Source: an uncultured Paludibacter sp.
GTDB taxonomy: Bacteria > Bacteroidota > Bacteroidia > Bacteroidales > Paludibacteraceae
Assembly (NCBI GenBank): GCA_937927845.1
Contig: CALFXE010000268.1
Location: 1-12,815, forward strand
Length of the DNA: 12,815 bases
Direction: 5' to 3'
The translations under genes were made by a program, and so were the position numbers. The notes below the pieces were generated by a model, which saw only the letters and a list, made by a program, of their open reading frames with translations, made no database searches and had not been told where the DNA came from. This document shows positions 5,963 through 12,815 of the stretch, piece after piece (position 1 is the first letter of the stretch; each line of letters begins with the position of its first letter).

Positions 5963-6358
5963 TTACTTTATTCCCAGGTCTTCAACGCTTATTACCTTAT
6001 CTCCCTGCCAGCAAAGCTTGAAGCTGCGGGTAGTGACCCCTGCTTTTGCTTCCATGGTACAGCATGGACCATCTACGGCCACGACCTTTGCGTCCATCAT
6101 ATTGTAATTGACAAAAGTGAGGCTGTTTGACTCTTCCAGGCTGTTTTTCAGGCTGTCGGTAAAATAAGCGTCGGCTGCTTTTTGTGCGCTTCCTTCGGTC
6201 CCGTCAAGCATCAGCATGAAAGCATCCATTTTGCCCGGGTTGGCTACCGCTGTTTTTGTTTGCTTGTCTGTCGCTACATCTCCTGCTGGCTTGTCTGTGC
6301 TGCTGCAGGATGTGATAAAGATGACAGCCGATAATGCTGCCGTAAATACTTTTTTCAT
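5963..6358 (-). CDS. Small lipoprotein of unknown function
   Basis: The 131-aa protein has a lipoprotein signal: MKK, a hydrophobic core, then FITSC with the lipidated Cys at residue 18, followed by a Ser/Thr/Lys-rich tether to about residue 45. The mature domain (about 46-131) contains AQKAADAYFTDSLKNSL followed by beta strands ending in FKLCWQGDKVISVEDLGIK. It resembles small NTF2-like/DUF4878-type lipoproteins, in which a helical AaeaFl...L start precedes a curved sheet, but this is only a fold guess. CC and C in the sheet could form a disulfide. It lies 93 bases upstream of the secreted-protein gene with a hairpin between. It is expected at the inner or outer membrane surface. Confidence 0.75.
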   Translation of the reverse strand: MKKVFTAALSAVIFITSCSSTDKPAGDVATDKQTKTAVANPGKMDAFMLMLDGTEGSAQKAADAYFTDSLKNSLEESNSLTFVNYNMMDAKVVAVDGPCCTMEAKAGVTTRSFKLCWQGDKVISVEDLGIK

Positions 6359-6609
6359 ATTTTTTTAATAAAGGGTGATTGAAAATAAGTAGCCTGCTCC
6401 CTCATTCATATTTTGAAGGCTTCGGTATGCTGTAAAAAAGATCCTTTAGCGTCATTATGTACAGAGGTTGCAGCTACCAATATTAGTTTCGTTTGGAACT
6501 CCCGCCCGGTAAAGAAATTGCCGGGCCGTATTCCTCATATCCTGCCTTCTCGTTGCATCCTGCAGGCGGTTTCCGGCACCGGAGGGGTATAGGCAGTAAG
6601 CGGAAAAAA
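6359..6609. other. 251-base gap between two lipoprotein genes
   Basis: I see no minus-strand coding sequence. A weak hairpin, GCCCGGT (6504-6510) with GCCGGGC (6520-6526), lies about 85 bases after the stop of the lipoprotein gene ending at 6610 and lacks a T-run. The open frame on the plus strand here runs antisense into that gene and looks like a shadow. The size of the gap suggests a separate promoter for the gene starting at 6358, but no TAnnTTTG match was found. Confidence 0.4.
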
Positions 6610-7104
6610 TTATTTCATACTCCCGAATGCAGCAAGCTGCTTATCCAGGTCTCCCAGCTCGCTGTTAAACACAGGTTCCATTTTAAAGAAGCGGTTGCCT
6701 TTTTTAAAGTAGAATATATAATGTTTGATCGTAGTGCCGCTGGAGCCTTTCATTTTAAAGATAATGCCGAAGGCGCCATTGCTGAGCTGCTTTGTTTCTA
6801 TCAGCTCTACAAAATCTTCGCTTCCGGTTACCGCTTCTTTCAGCATGCTGGTATCCGCAGGATAAACGGATGCGGTTATTTCTTTAACATCCACCCGGGC
6901 GCGGTTACCAATGTAGAAATCATAACTGGATAACTCCGTATCGGTCTCGGAAACTTTTAAGTCTGTAAATTCCGGTGCGCTTTTGAGCTTAGGCGCAGTG
7001 ATCGTGATATCATACTTTTCAAGCCTGGTTTCCTCTAAAGGTTGGCTGCAGGCCTGGGCAAACAGGCTGACAATAATGGTGAGCTGTAAAATGATCTTCT
7101 TCAT
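6610..7104 (-). CDS. Lipoprotein of unknown function
   Basis: The 164-aa protein starts MKKIILQ with a hydrophobic core and the lipobox FAQAC, so the lipidated Cys is residue 19. The mature protein is a mix of short strands and helices: EKYDITITAPKLKSAP, then SYDFYIGNRARVDVKEI, then a C-terminal block FGIIFKMKGSSGTTIKHYIFYFKKGNRFFKMEPVF. The last block reads as consecutive antiparallel strands of the kind seen in small periplasmic binding or chaperone-like lipoproteins. I do not recognise a family. It is the third gene from the start of the series that begins at 8723, 111 bases after the preceding gene and with no clear promoter of its own. Confidence 0.75.
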   Translation of the reverse strand: MKKIILQLTIIVSLFAQACSQPLEETRLEKYDITITAPKLKSAPEFTDLKVSETDTELSSYDFYIGNRARVDVKEITASVYPADTSMLKEAVTGSEDFVELIETKQLSNGAFGIIFKMKGSSGTTIKHYIFYFKKGNRFFKMEPVFNSELGDLDKQLAAFGSMK

Positions 7105-7215
7105 GTTCTGATCTTGTGGAGGTGAAAATATATTAATTGGTTTTTTTACTTCTGGTGAGCTTCATTCTATTGAAGACATATCATCTGTCTGATCCGGGTG
7201 GGCAAAAGCGTTCCG

Positions 7216-8244
7216 TTATTTTAAAAATTTCAGACAGTCCTTATTCACGTTTTTTCCTGAAGGGGTGGTATAGCCATTTAAGGTTATATCCCTGCTGACT
7301 ACGGCATCCAGGTATTTACTGCCGTCATACATCTTGTCAAAAATGTAATAGTCATACCATACTTCTTTACCATTCTTACAGGCTATTGCGGCCATAAACG
7401 ATTTTTTAATAATTACGCCGTATTCATTCCTGATGATGAAAACATCCTTAAAAGGCAGTATTGCCTTAATAGCATTGGGCGCATTTTCCTTAAAGAGGCT
7501 TTTAGCCGCATTGAGCGCTTCCTGTTCAAGCTTGGGGTCATCTAAGGCTTTTTGGGGAAAACAATCATTGTCATTCAATTTGATCTCTTTCGGGACGATC
7601 ATATCAATTTCTCCTACGGCTATGGGCTTATAGTCAAAGTCCGAACCGTAGCTCCAGGTTTTTATCGGTACGAATTCAAACCTTAATTTGCGCTTGCCGG
7701 GCGTTAACAGCTCCTGCCGTGACAACAGCTCTTTATACAATGATTCTCCAAAATAATTCTTTGCAGTACCATCATTCAGATCCGCCCTGACGGACAGGAA
7801 TGTTGTCATGCTTTCTTCACTGAAATCTTCAGCATAGCTTGTGCTCGTAATTTTATTCCCGTCGAGGTACATTAGAATGAGGTACTTGCTTTTAGTGCTG
7901 AACCAGCTAATATTCTGATTTACTTCTTTAGCTTTTTTACCGCTTTCCACTAACTGGATCAGCATACTATTGGCAACGGAGTTCGCGAAATAAGCCCTGA
8001 TGCTCAATTTATCGCCAAGCGTATAGGATGTGATATATTTAGATTCCGGCAGATCACGGACCAATTCGTCGTTGGCAAACACCACCTGCCCGGTATACTT
8101 CTTCGATAATTCAGTGCTGAATTTTTCTTCTTCAAAGAGCTGCAGCTTGGCTTTTTCTTTTTCAATTTTCTGGGGATCCTGCGCCTGCGAAAAATTGCAG
8201 TAGCAGCCCAGTGCCAGCAGCAGCACAAAACGGATAGATTTCAT
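7216..8244 (-). CDS. Secreted protein of unknown function
   Basis: The 342-aa protein starts MKSIRFVLLLALG and has a Sec signal peptide ending near SQAQ (residue 22). I use the ATG at 8244 because the signal peptide begins there. A GTG at 8298 would add 18 non-signal residues and overlap the previous gene. After a Lys/Glu-rich helix (about 25-45) come repeated strand patterns (VVFANDELV, KLSIRAYF, YLILMYLDG, LRFEFVP, VGEIDMIV). A C-terminal domain with AIKAILPFKDVFIIRNEYGVIIKKSF and CKNGKEVWYDYYIFDKMYDG follows. The last part could bind a ligand, but I do not recognise the family. It lies 47 bases after the membrane-protein gene and is probably cotranscribed with it. Confidence 0.8.
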   Translation of the reverse strand: MKSIRFVLLLALGCYCNFSQAQDPQKIEKEKAKLQLFEEEKFSTELSKKYTGQVVFANDELVRDLPESKYITSYTLGDKLSIRAYFANSVANSMLIQLVESGKKAKEVNQNISWFSTKSKYLILMYLDGNKITSTSYAEDFSEESMTTFLSVRADLNDGTAKNYFGESLYKELLSRQELLTPGKRKLRFEFVPIKTWSYGSDFDYKPIAVGEIDMIVPKEIKLNDNDCFPQKALDDPKLEQEALNAAKSLFKENAPNAIKAILPFKDVFIIRNEYGVIIKKSFMAAIACKNGKEVWYDYYIFDKMYDGSKYLDAVVSRDITLNGYTTPSGKNVNKDCLKFLK

Positions 8245-8291
8245 ATAATTGTAATTAGCTTTTAATTGTATAATAGATAAGCAGCCTGGTC

Positions 8292-8723
8292 TTACCACCT
8301 TTCATCCGAAAGGTGCTTCCCAAGGAACTGGTCCGGTAACTTTGGTCCAGCTTTTTTCTTTACAAAAAAGCGCATAATGCCGCCGATGGTCCCGGCGAGT
8401 CCTGCAATGATCATGCAATACACGCCAAAGCCCGCGGAAGCCCCTACGGTTAAGGCATCTCCGGTGGTAGCGTCATTATAATATTTTAAGCCGAGCATAC
8501 AAACGAGCAGGGAAAAAATAATGGCAATGATGGCGCTCCATTTCTTATTCAGCAGTCCCATAATTGCGATTATAGCGCCTATTACAACAAAGAATAATCC
8601 GGGATTACCCCTGTACTCTCCCAGGAAACCATTTTCCGAAACGCCCAGTAAAGTGACCCATGGCAGCCAGGCAGAGATGATTGAAAGTACACCGGCCCCG
8701 ATCATTGTTAATCTTGAATACAT
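8292..8723 (-). CDS. Four-helix inner-membrane protein of unknown function
   Basis: The 143-aa protein has four predicted transmembrane segments at about residues 7-28, 42-58, 61-80 and 97-119, separated by short loops. A basic cytoplasmic tail follows (FFVKKKAGPKLPDQ...). The first helix pair with SAWLPW and an aliphatic-rich core resembles small Bacteroidota membrane proteins without known function. There is no signal peptide apart from the first helix. It is the first gene of the series of five envelope-directed genes. Upstream lies the 21-base-period direct repeat that I propose as a LytTR operator, so this gene and those behind it may be targets of the neighbouring two-component system. 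An in-frame Met at residue 7 is a possible alternative start. Confidence 0.75.
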   Translation of the reverse strand: MYSRLTMIGAGVLSIISAWLPWVTLLGVSENGFLGEYRGNPGLFFVVIGAIIAIMGLLNKKWSAIIAIIFSLLVCMLGLKYYNDATTGDALTVGASAGFGVYCMIIAGLAGTIGGIMRFFVKKKAGPKLPDQFLGKHLSDERW

Positions 8724-8794
8724 GTCAATTGAATTTTGATTTGAAATAAATTAAAGCTGCAAAATAGTCTGCCCGGCTATATTATTTCAGGCAA

Positions 8795-8828
8795 ATGAAC
8801 ATTCGTCAATGCTTTTTGAAAATTCGTT
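8795..8828 (-). promoter_or_regulatory. Candidate LytTR operator upstream of membrane-protein gene
   Basis: Two imperfect 13-base direct repeats, ATGAACATTCGTC (8795-8807) and TTGAAAATTCGTT (8816-8828), match at 10 of 13 positions. They start exactly 21 bases apart, two turns of the helix. LytTR domains bind pairs of direct half-sites with this spacing, and known half-sites share a GTT core. The same motif pair with the same period occurs upstream of the kinase gene. The site lies 72-105 bases upstream of the gene start at 8723. A TATTTTG sequence (8766-8760), one base short of a -7 element, lies between. Confidence 0.55.
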
Positions 8829-8853
8829 GACCGTACGGGAATGTATGTAATGC

Positions 8854-9600
8854 TTACAGGGAGCTGAGGGCGTTGAGGAACTCTTCCTTTTTCCTGACGG
8901 ACAGGGGAATGACCGTTTTATCCTTCATAATGATACTTCCTGAATCTGTTTTTACATAATGGTCAAAGTAGAGCATATTGATGAGGTGAGACTGGTGTGT
9001 ACGGAAAAAGCCCAGGGGCAGCAACATGGTTTCGTACTCTTTCAGGGTAGTGGAAACAAGCAGCTTCTGGCCATTCAGCATATAAAAAGTGGTATAATTT
9101 TTTGTGGACTCGCAGCGGATAATATCCTGCACATTAATAGAATAAACCTTTTCCGCTGTTTTCAGAATGATCTTTTGCAGGTTCCTCGGGCGTTCAATAT
9201 TTGAAAACAGCGTACTGAACTGCAGCTCCAGCATTTCTTTGCTTAATGTCTCCCGGGCTTTTTTAACGGCTTCAATAAGGTCGGCGGGATCTATGGGCTT
9301 CAACAGGAAATCTATGGCGCTGAAGCGGAAAGCCTTGATGGCAAACTCCTGGAAGGCCGTTATGAATATTACTTTAAAGTCAATGGGCTTTAATTGCTGC
9401 AGCAGGTCAAAGCCTGTACCGTCGCTCATTTCAACATCCAGGAAAACAAGGTCTGGCAGGTATTTCCTGATAGCAGCCACCCCGGATGCTACACTGTCCG
9501 CTTCAGCAATAATGGCAACATCGGGGCAATGCTGTTTTATGACCGCCATGTTCTTCTGGCGGATATTATGAATGTCATCTATAATGATTGCTCTGAGCAT
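8854..9600 (-). CDS. LytTR-family response regulator
   Basis: The 248-aa protein has a receiver domain (residues 1-120). Its acidic pocket is Asp8-Asp9, the phospho-acceptor is Asp55 in VFLDVEM, Thr81 is in IFITAF, and Lys101-Pro102 complete the active site. A LytTR DNA-binding domain (about 145-248) follows, with IIRCESTKNYTTFYM and the typical FRTHQSHLINM near residue 210. Phosphorylation by the partner kinase should drive DNA binding to direct repeats. I start at the ATG at 9600, which opens directly into the receiver strand MLRAIIIDD and lies 4 bases after the kinase stop. A TTG at 9633 would overlap the kinase gene. The pair forms one operon. Likely targets are the two repeat pairs at 8795-8828 and 11678-11711. 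Confidence 0.95.
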   Translation of the reverse strand: MLRAIIIDDIHNIRQKNMAVIKQHCPDVAIIAEADSVASGVAAIRKYLPDLVFLDVEMSDGTGFDLLQQLKPIDFKVIFITAFQEFAIKAFRFSAIDFLLKPIDPADLIEAVKKARETLSKEMLELQFSTLFSNIERPRNLQKIILKTAEKVYSINVQDIIRCESTKNYTTFYMLNGQKLLVSTTLKEYETMLLPLGFFRTHQSHLINMLYFDHYVKTDSGSIIMKDKTVIPLSVRKKEEFLNALSSL

Positions 9601-9604
9601 GTTC

Positions 9605-11503
9605 TTAAAGATTATAAATGTATGGAATTTCAAAGAAGGTCTTTACACCCTGTACGGTATTATTATCACCTGTGATGTTCAGCGTATAAATATGGATATC
9701 CTTTTTGGAAGTAATGCTCTCCAGCCGTTCTCTGGTAATTTGTGTGGATAAAGATCGTTGTCCCTCTTCTTTTTCCTTGGCTACAAGCCCGGTCCCGTTA
9801 TCCGTGACCTCAAAGAACAACTGGTCATCCTGCATGTAAAAGCGGACATGGATGATGCCGCCCTGATTTTTATTTTTTAAACCGTGCCTGATGGCATTTT
9901 CAATAAAAGGCTGGGTGAGCATCGGCGGCAGCAGAACCGTTTCGGGATCTATTCCTTCTACTGTTACCTGGTGCGTAAAATTATTATTGTACAGCAGCTT
10001 TTGAATATTCAGGTAGTTATCCAGCATATTGAGCTCTTCATCCAGGCTGATATAGTTCTCCCTTGAGTTTTCCAGGATTTGTCTTGTGAGCTTGGAGAAC
10101 TTTGTCAGGTAATTGATGGCTTCTTCGGCTTTATTGCTTTGGATCAGGCTCTGGATGTTATCGACCGAATTGAATATGAAATGGGGATTCATTTGCGTAA
10201 GCAGTAACCGTTGCTTTAGCTGCTCATTCCTGTTAGCTGTAATGATCGCTTTCTGCCTGAAATATTTGACCACGAAGATTATGACAGCTCCCAACAGCAG
10301 GGCGAGTGCGATAAAACCGTACAACAGCATATTTCTTTTGGCGATTTTCTTCTGATTAGCCAGTTCTGTAGCAGCCGTTTGCTTGTCAAATTCATATTGC
10401 AGTTGCTGTTTTTCAAATTTTGCATTTAATGCGGTAACGGCATTTATTTTCTCCTGGTTGATATAATCATCCCTGAATGCGGCCTCCTTTAAGGCATAGT
10501 TATAAGCATTGTAATAATCCTTGTTTTGCGCATATAATCTGGCAAGGCTGCCGGAAGTGCTGATGTTGCCTTCAAGATTGTGATATTTTTCAGTAATCGC
10601 TAATACTTCCTTATAATACTGTATGGCCTTGCCGGTATTGCCGGCCGCGGCCTCTTTGGTGGCGAGATAAGAATAGGCGGATGCCAGTGCCGTATGATCA
10701 TCTGAACGGAGGGCTACTTCCACCGCTTTTTTATAATAGTAGGCGGCAGAGTCCTTTCTTGACAGAGAATCAGAAACCAAAGCCATATTAATATAAAATT
10801 CCGCTGACGGCGGAGCGCCTCCCGTGGCGCTGTCGTAAGCCATCCTTGTCAGCCATACATAACGATAGGCGCTGTCAAATTTGGAGAGTTCCATATAAGA
10901 GGCTGCAATATTATTATACGACCATCTTAATGTAGAATACTTTTTCTTTTTTTTGAATATCTCGGCCGCCTGGCTGCAATATTTAATGGCTTCTTCGGGA
11001 TAGCCGATCCTGCTGTATGTCTGCCCCAGCCCTTGTAATGCGCCTCCCAACTGCAAGCTGTCATTTAATTCCTGCGCTACCTTTACCGCTTCGTGGTAAA
11101 GGGTAATTGCTTTCTGGGTATTGCCTGTACCGCCGTAATCTTTCGCAAGATTGCTCAGCACCGTTGACTCTTTGTGCCTGAAGCCATGTGCCCGGCCATA
11201 GGTCAACGCTGTTTCGTGCAGCCTGATAGCCTGTTCCCGTTCCCCGTCATTATAGGCTATGGACCCTAATGCAAGCGTATTCATAAAAATACCCCAGGGG
11301 TAATTGATCTGTTGTGACGCCTTCAATGTACGGGTTGCAAGGTCTTTGGCAAAAGCGGGGTTGATGGTAATACTGTCCGAGACAGTTTTAATATTGGCTT
11401 TGATCGCATTTGTATCGGGAGCTCCCTGGGCGGATGCCTTGCCAAAACAGCAGCTTAGCATAAAAAATAAGGCAATAGCCTTTCTCAATTGATATCGGAA
11501 CAT
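9605..11503 (-). CDS. TPR-containing LytS-type sensor histidine kinase
   Basis: The 632-aa protein opens with a signal peptide (MFRYQLRK, then a hydrophobic stretch to SAQ near residue 26). A periplasmic solenoid of TPR-like helix pairs covers about residues 65-330, including KAITLYHEA, EEAIKYCSQA and KAIQYYKEV. After a helical linker, one transmembrane helix spans about 392-414. The cytoplasmic part is a His_kinase (LytS/YehU) domain with LTQMNPHFIFNS, His441 being the phosphorylated residue. A HATPase domain follows, with N box FIENAIRHG (Asn536) and DNGTG (Asp568). Such kinases read a periplasmic signal, probably through protein or peptide contacts of the TPRs, and phosphorylate the LytTR regulator encoded 4 bases downstream. 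The ligand is unknown. One TATATTTG promoter element lies upstream. Confidence 0.94.
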   Translation of the reverse strand: MFRYQLRKAIALFFMLSCCFGKASAQGAPDTNAIKANIKTVSDSITINPAFAKDLATRTLKASQQINYPWGIFMNTLALGSIAYNDGEREQAIRLHETALTYGRAHGFRHKESTVLSNLAKDYGGTGNTQKAITLYHEAVKVAQELNDSLQLGGALQGLGQTYSRIGYPEEAIKYCSQAAEIFKKKKKYSTLRWSYNNIAASYMELSKFDSAYRYVWLTRMAYDSATGGAPPSAEFYINMALVSDSLSRKDSAAYYYKKAVEVALRSDDHTALASAYSYLATKEAAAGNTGKAIQYYKEVLAITEKYHNLEGNISTSGSLARLYAQNKDYYNAYNYALKEAAFRDDYINQEKINAVTALNAKFEKQQLQYEFDKQTAATELANQKKIAKRNMLLYGFIALALLLGAVIIFVVKYFRQKAIITANRNEQLKQRLLLTQMNPHFIFNSVDNIQSLIQSNKAEEAINYLTKFSKLTRQILENSRENYISLDEELNMLDNYLNIQKLLYNNNFTHQVTVEGIDPETVLLPPMLTQPFIENAIRHGLKNKNQGGIIHVRFYMQDDQLFFEVTDNGTGLVAKEKEEGQRSLSTQITRERLESITSKKDIHIYTLNITGDNNTVQGVKTFFEIPYIYNL

Positions 11504-11543
11504 AAATAGACTTAGAGCGCAGTGGCAATAATTTGTTGAACTG

Positions 11544-11551
11544 CAAATATA
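11544..11551 (-). promoter_or_regulatory. Bacteroidota -7 element for the kinase-regulator operon
   Basis: TATATTTG on the minus strand (11551-11544) matches TAnnTTTG exactly, 40 bases upstream of the kinase ATG, a normal leader length. I see no TTG at the ideal distance for a -33 element, which would fit a promoter that needs an activator. The candidate LytTR repeats lie about 127-160 bases further upstream. Confidence 0.45.
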
Positions 11552-11677
11552 TCGAACTAAGCAGCCATATGAAAAATATTAATTGCCTTGAAAGCGGTCC
11601 GTTTTATTTATTAATCATAAAATAACAAGCCATAATATAATGATATTAAGGCGGGCATTAATATTTGATAGAAAAAT

Positions 11678-11711
11678 ATGAAAATTCGTTGGAGGATAAT
11701 GAAAATCCGTT
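11678..11711 (-). promoter_or_regulatory. Candidate LytTR operator upstream of the kinase gene
   Basis: Two 13-base direct repeats, ATGAAAATTCGTT (11678-11690) and ATGAAAATCCGTT (11699-11711), differ at one base. They start exactly 21 bases apart. The half-site and spacing are the same as in the pair at 8795-8828. On the minus strand the half-site reads AACGAATTTTCAT. The position, 175-208 bases before the kinase ATG, suggests autoregulation by the LytTR regulator. It could also act on something else in the 405-base gap. Confidence 0.6.
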
Positions 11712-11816
11712 TTGGCTGCTGCAAATATTGAGCCTGCTTTAAGGCTTACCGGGATTTCAGGATTTTAACCAGGTCACCGTTTAAAAGGCCCGGATTTGGA
11801 CACCTGCTCTTTGCGA

Positions 11817-11855
11817 AAGGGGACAAACGATGAAAAGTCATCAGTTTGTCCCCTT
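11817..11855 (-). terminator. Long G+C-rich hairpin after the rhodanese lipoprotein gene
   Basis: AAGGGGACAAAC (11817-11828) pairs perfectly with GTTTGTCCCCTT (11844-11855). An inner stem GATGA/TCATC with loop AAAG is separated by a single bulged A. That gives 17 bp in all. It lies 54 bases downstream of the rhodanese stop on the minus strand and probably ends that transcript. It has no T-run on either strand, so it may be a factor-assisted terminator or an mRNA 3'-end protecting structure. Confidence 0.5.
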
Positions 11856-11908
11856 GTTGTCTTCTGTAAGCCTTTGCCGATCCTGAACCAAAATGGTTGT
11901 TCCTGTCT

Positions 11909-12271
11909 TTATTTATTATTCCAGGAAAGGATCCCGCCTTTAAGGTCATATATTGTCCTGAACCCTAAAGATTCCATTTTTTTCGCCGCATTGCTGCTGC
12001 GTTTGCCACTCTGGCAATAGATATACACAGGTTTGGTTTTGTCCAGTTGCTGAATTTTCGCATCAAAATCCGCGCTGTTCACATCAATATTCAAAGCATT
12101 ATACAGGTGACCGCCGTTAAATTCAGCGGCTGTTCTCACATCGACTAACTGTATCTTCTCATTTAGCGCTGTCTGCAGCTCTGCTGCCGAAATCGGGTGG
12201 ATGCCGGGATGCTGCGCGGTGCAGCTTAGCGCCAGCAAAGGCAGCAATAAGATTATCAATAGTTTTTTCAT
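11909..12271 (-). CDS. Rhodanese-domain lipoprotein
   Basis: The 120-aa protein has a lipoprotein signal (MKKLLIILLLPLLALSC, Cys17) and then a single rhodanese domain. LVDVRTAAEFNGGHLYNALNIDV is the usual D-V-R...E-F..GHl..A.NI entry to the fold. YIYCQSGKRS holds the active-site Cys (about residue 86) in a six-residue loop typical of single-domain sulfurtransferases. GGILSWNNK is the usual end. Members move a sulfane sulfur from thiosulfate or persulfide to acceptors such as thioredoxin, and the membrane-anchored position suggests action in the periplasm. It follows the thioredoxin gene by 6 bases. The natural substrate is not known. Length and motifs are normal for a single-domain member. 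Confidence 0.93.
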   Translation of the reverse strand: MKKLLIILLLPLLALSCTAQHPGIHPISAAELQTALNEKIQLVDVRTAAEFNGGHLYNALNIDVNSADFDAKIQQLDKTKPVYIYCQSGKRSSNAAKKMESLGFRTIYDLKGGILSWNNK

Positions 12272-12277
12272 CTTGTT

Positions 12278-12571
12278 TTACCTGTTTTCATTGATTAATT
12301 TTTCCAAAAGCCCGGCAGGCGCTACGCCCGACTGACGCCATATGGCTTTGCTGTTTTTGAAAAGGATAAGCGTAGGCACACCCTGCACCTGGTATTGCGC
12401 TGCCACCTGGGGATATTTGTCCACATCCACTTTAATAATATCGGCAATGTCGCCTACCTTTTGTTTTACATCCTGCAGGATGGGGGCCTGCATTTTGCAG
12501 GGACCGCACCATTCTGCAAAGAAGTCAACCAGCACAGGCTTGTCCTGGTTGATGATTTCCTGAAATGTCAT
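12278..12571 (-). CDS. trxA: Thioredoxin
   Basis: The 97-aa protein is a complete minimal thioredoxin. KPVLVDFFAEWCGPCKMQAP carries the redox pair Cys22/Cys25 in WCGPC. IIKVDVDKYPQVAAQYQVQGVPTLILF contains the conserved cis-proline of GVPT, and a C-terminal helix follows. The lack of a signal peptide puts it in the cytoplasm, where it reduces disulfides with electrons from thioredoxin reductase. Between two rhodanese genes it could serve as sulfur acceptor or reductant of their persulfides. It starts at the ATG at 12571, the only one before the domain, 48 bases after the upstream rhodanese stop. The symbol refers to the family; the organism may have several paralogues. Confidence 0.94.
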   Translation of the reverse strand: MTFQEIINQDKPVLVDFFAEWCGPCKMQAPILQDVKQKVGDIADIIKVDVDKYPQVAAQYQVQGVPTLILFKNSKAIWRQSGVAPAGLLEKLINENR

Positions 12572-12619
12572 ATGTTTATTTGTATTTGATGATTATGATT
12601 GACAACTGAAGCACTTCGC

Positions 12620-12815
12620 TTACACTACCGTCCCGGTCCAGGACATGATCCCCCCGGAAAGATTGTAAACCTTGCTGATGCCTGATGATTCCAAAAGGCG
12701 GCAGGCGTTAGCGCTGCGCTGTCCGCTTCTGCAATAGAGGAAGTACTCCTTCGATTTATCCATGGCCTCTATCTTATGAATAAAGGACCCGGTTTCAAAG
12801 ATGTCTATGTTAATG
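12620..12815 (-). CDS. Rhodanese-domain protein, 5' part cut by window edge
   Basis: Reading the minus strand from the window edge gives 64 codons and a TAA at 12622-12620. The peptide begins INIDIFETGSF and continues to EYFLYCRSGQRSANACRLL, whose Cys lies in the rhodanese active-site loop C-R-S-G-Q-R. It ends in YNLSGGIMSWTGTVV, the normal C-terminus of a single rhodanese domain. The N-terminal half with the DVR motif is outside the window, so a signal peptide or a fused second domain cannot be judged. It is upstream of and in line with the thioredoxin and second rhodanese genes. It resembles that second rhodanese, which suggests an old duplication. Confidence 0.88.
   Translation of the reverse strand, partial: INIDIFETGSFIHKIEAMDKSKEYFLYCRSGQRSANACRLLESSGISKVYNLSGGIMSWTGTVV

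Larger units (their letters stand above)
11504..11908. other. 405-base intergenic region upstream of the kinase gene
   Basis: No credible gene lies here. The 67-codon frame on the minus strand at 11746-11949 overlaps the end of the rhodanese gene and a large hairpin, and shows no domain or signal. The interval holds the kinase promoter element, the LytTR-like repeat pair and the hairpin at 11817-11855. The segment 11570-11680 is strongly A+T-rich, as expected of regulatory DNA. Confidence 0.6.

Noticed and set aside
6493..6933. 146-codon open frame on the plus strand
   Set aside because: It runs antisense through a well-supported lipoprotein gene, has no domain or signal peptide and shows low-complexity shadow composition.
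9167..9571. 134-codon open frame on the plus strand
   Set aside because: It is antisense to the response-regulator gene, whose receiver and LytTR motifs are complete.
11746..11949. 67-codon open frame on the minus strand
   Set aside because: It overlaps the 3' end of the rhodanese gene in another frame and runs through the long hairpin. No recognisable features.

Overview
The window looks like a Bacteroidota chromosome, probably Chitinophagaceae or a relative. The signs are secreted and lipoprotein genes with poor Shine-Dalgarno sequences, two TATATTTG-type -7 elements (TAnnTTTG), tRNAs without an encoded CCA end, and a TPR/LytS-type sensor kinase paired with a LytTR regulator. The genus is inference; there is no rRNA or marker gene here.

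Region 1 (1-361, + strand) is a tandem tRNA-Asp(GTC) array. It has one copy cut by the window edge and two complete copies in exact 136-bp repeats. The two spacers seen each carry a hairpin plus T-run, and the array closes with a strong terminator.

Region 2 (about 362-4910, - strand) is a markedly A+T-rich block next to the tRNA array and reads like a genomic island. Transcription runs from about 4890 down to 456 through four genes: a 314-aa protein with a restriction-endonuclease-like N-terminus, a 154-aa winged-helix-like 'middle' protein, a 693-aa Rad50/SMC-like ABC ATPase with a CPTC zinc hook, and a 256-aa protein with a class III nucleotidyl-cyclase-like domain. The first three abut or overlap (TAAATG and TAATG junctions) and match the plan of the predicted ABC three-component (ABC-3C) conflict systems. 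The cyclase-like gene would be an unusual fourth member. This is the best candidate for an undescribed system in the window.

Region 3 (about 4910-5320) has no gene. It holds two strong symmetric hairpin terminators and probably contains the island's right edge.

Region 4 (5321-8723, - strand) holds five genes of unknown function that all look envelope-directed: a four-helix membrane protein, two Sec-secreted proteins and two lipoproteins.

Region 5 (8854-11503, - strand) is a two-component pair: a TPR sensor histidine kinase followed 4 bases later by a LytTR response regulator. Intergenic sequence upstream of the kinase gene and upstream of the membrane-protein gene each holds a pair of 13-base direct repeats with exactly 21-base period. 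This is the geometry of LytTR operators and suggests autoregulation plus control of region 4.

Region 6 (11909-12815, - strand) is a redox/sulfur cluster of rhodanese (cut by the window edge), thioredoxin and rhodanese lipoprotein.
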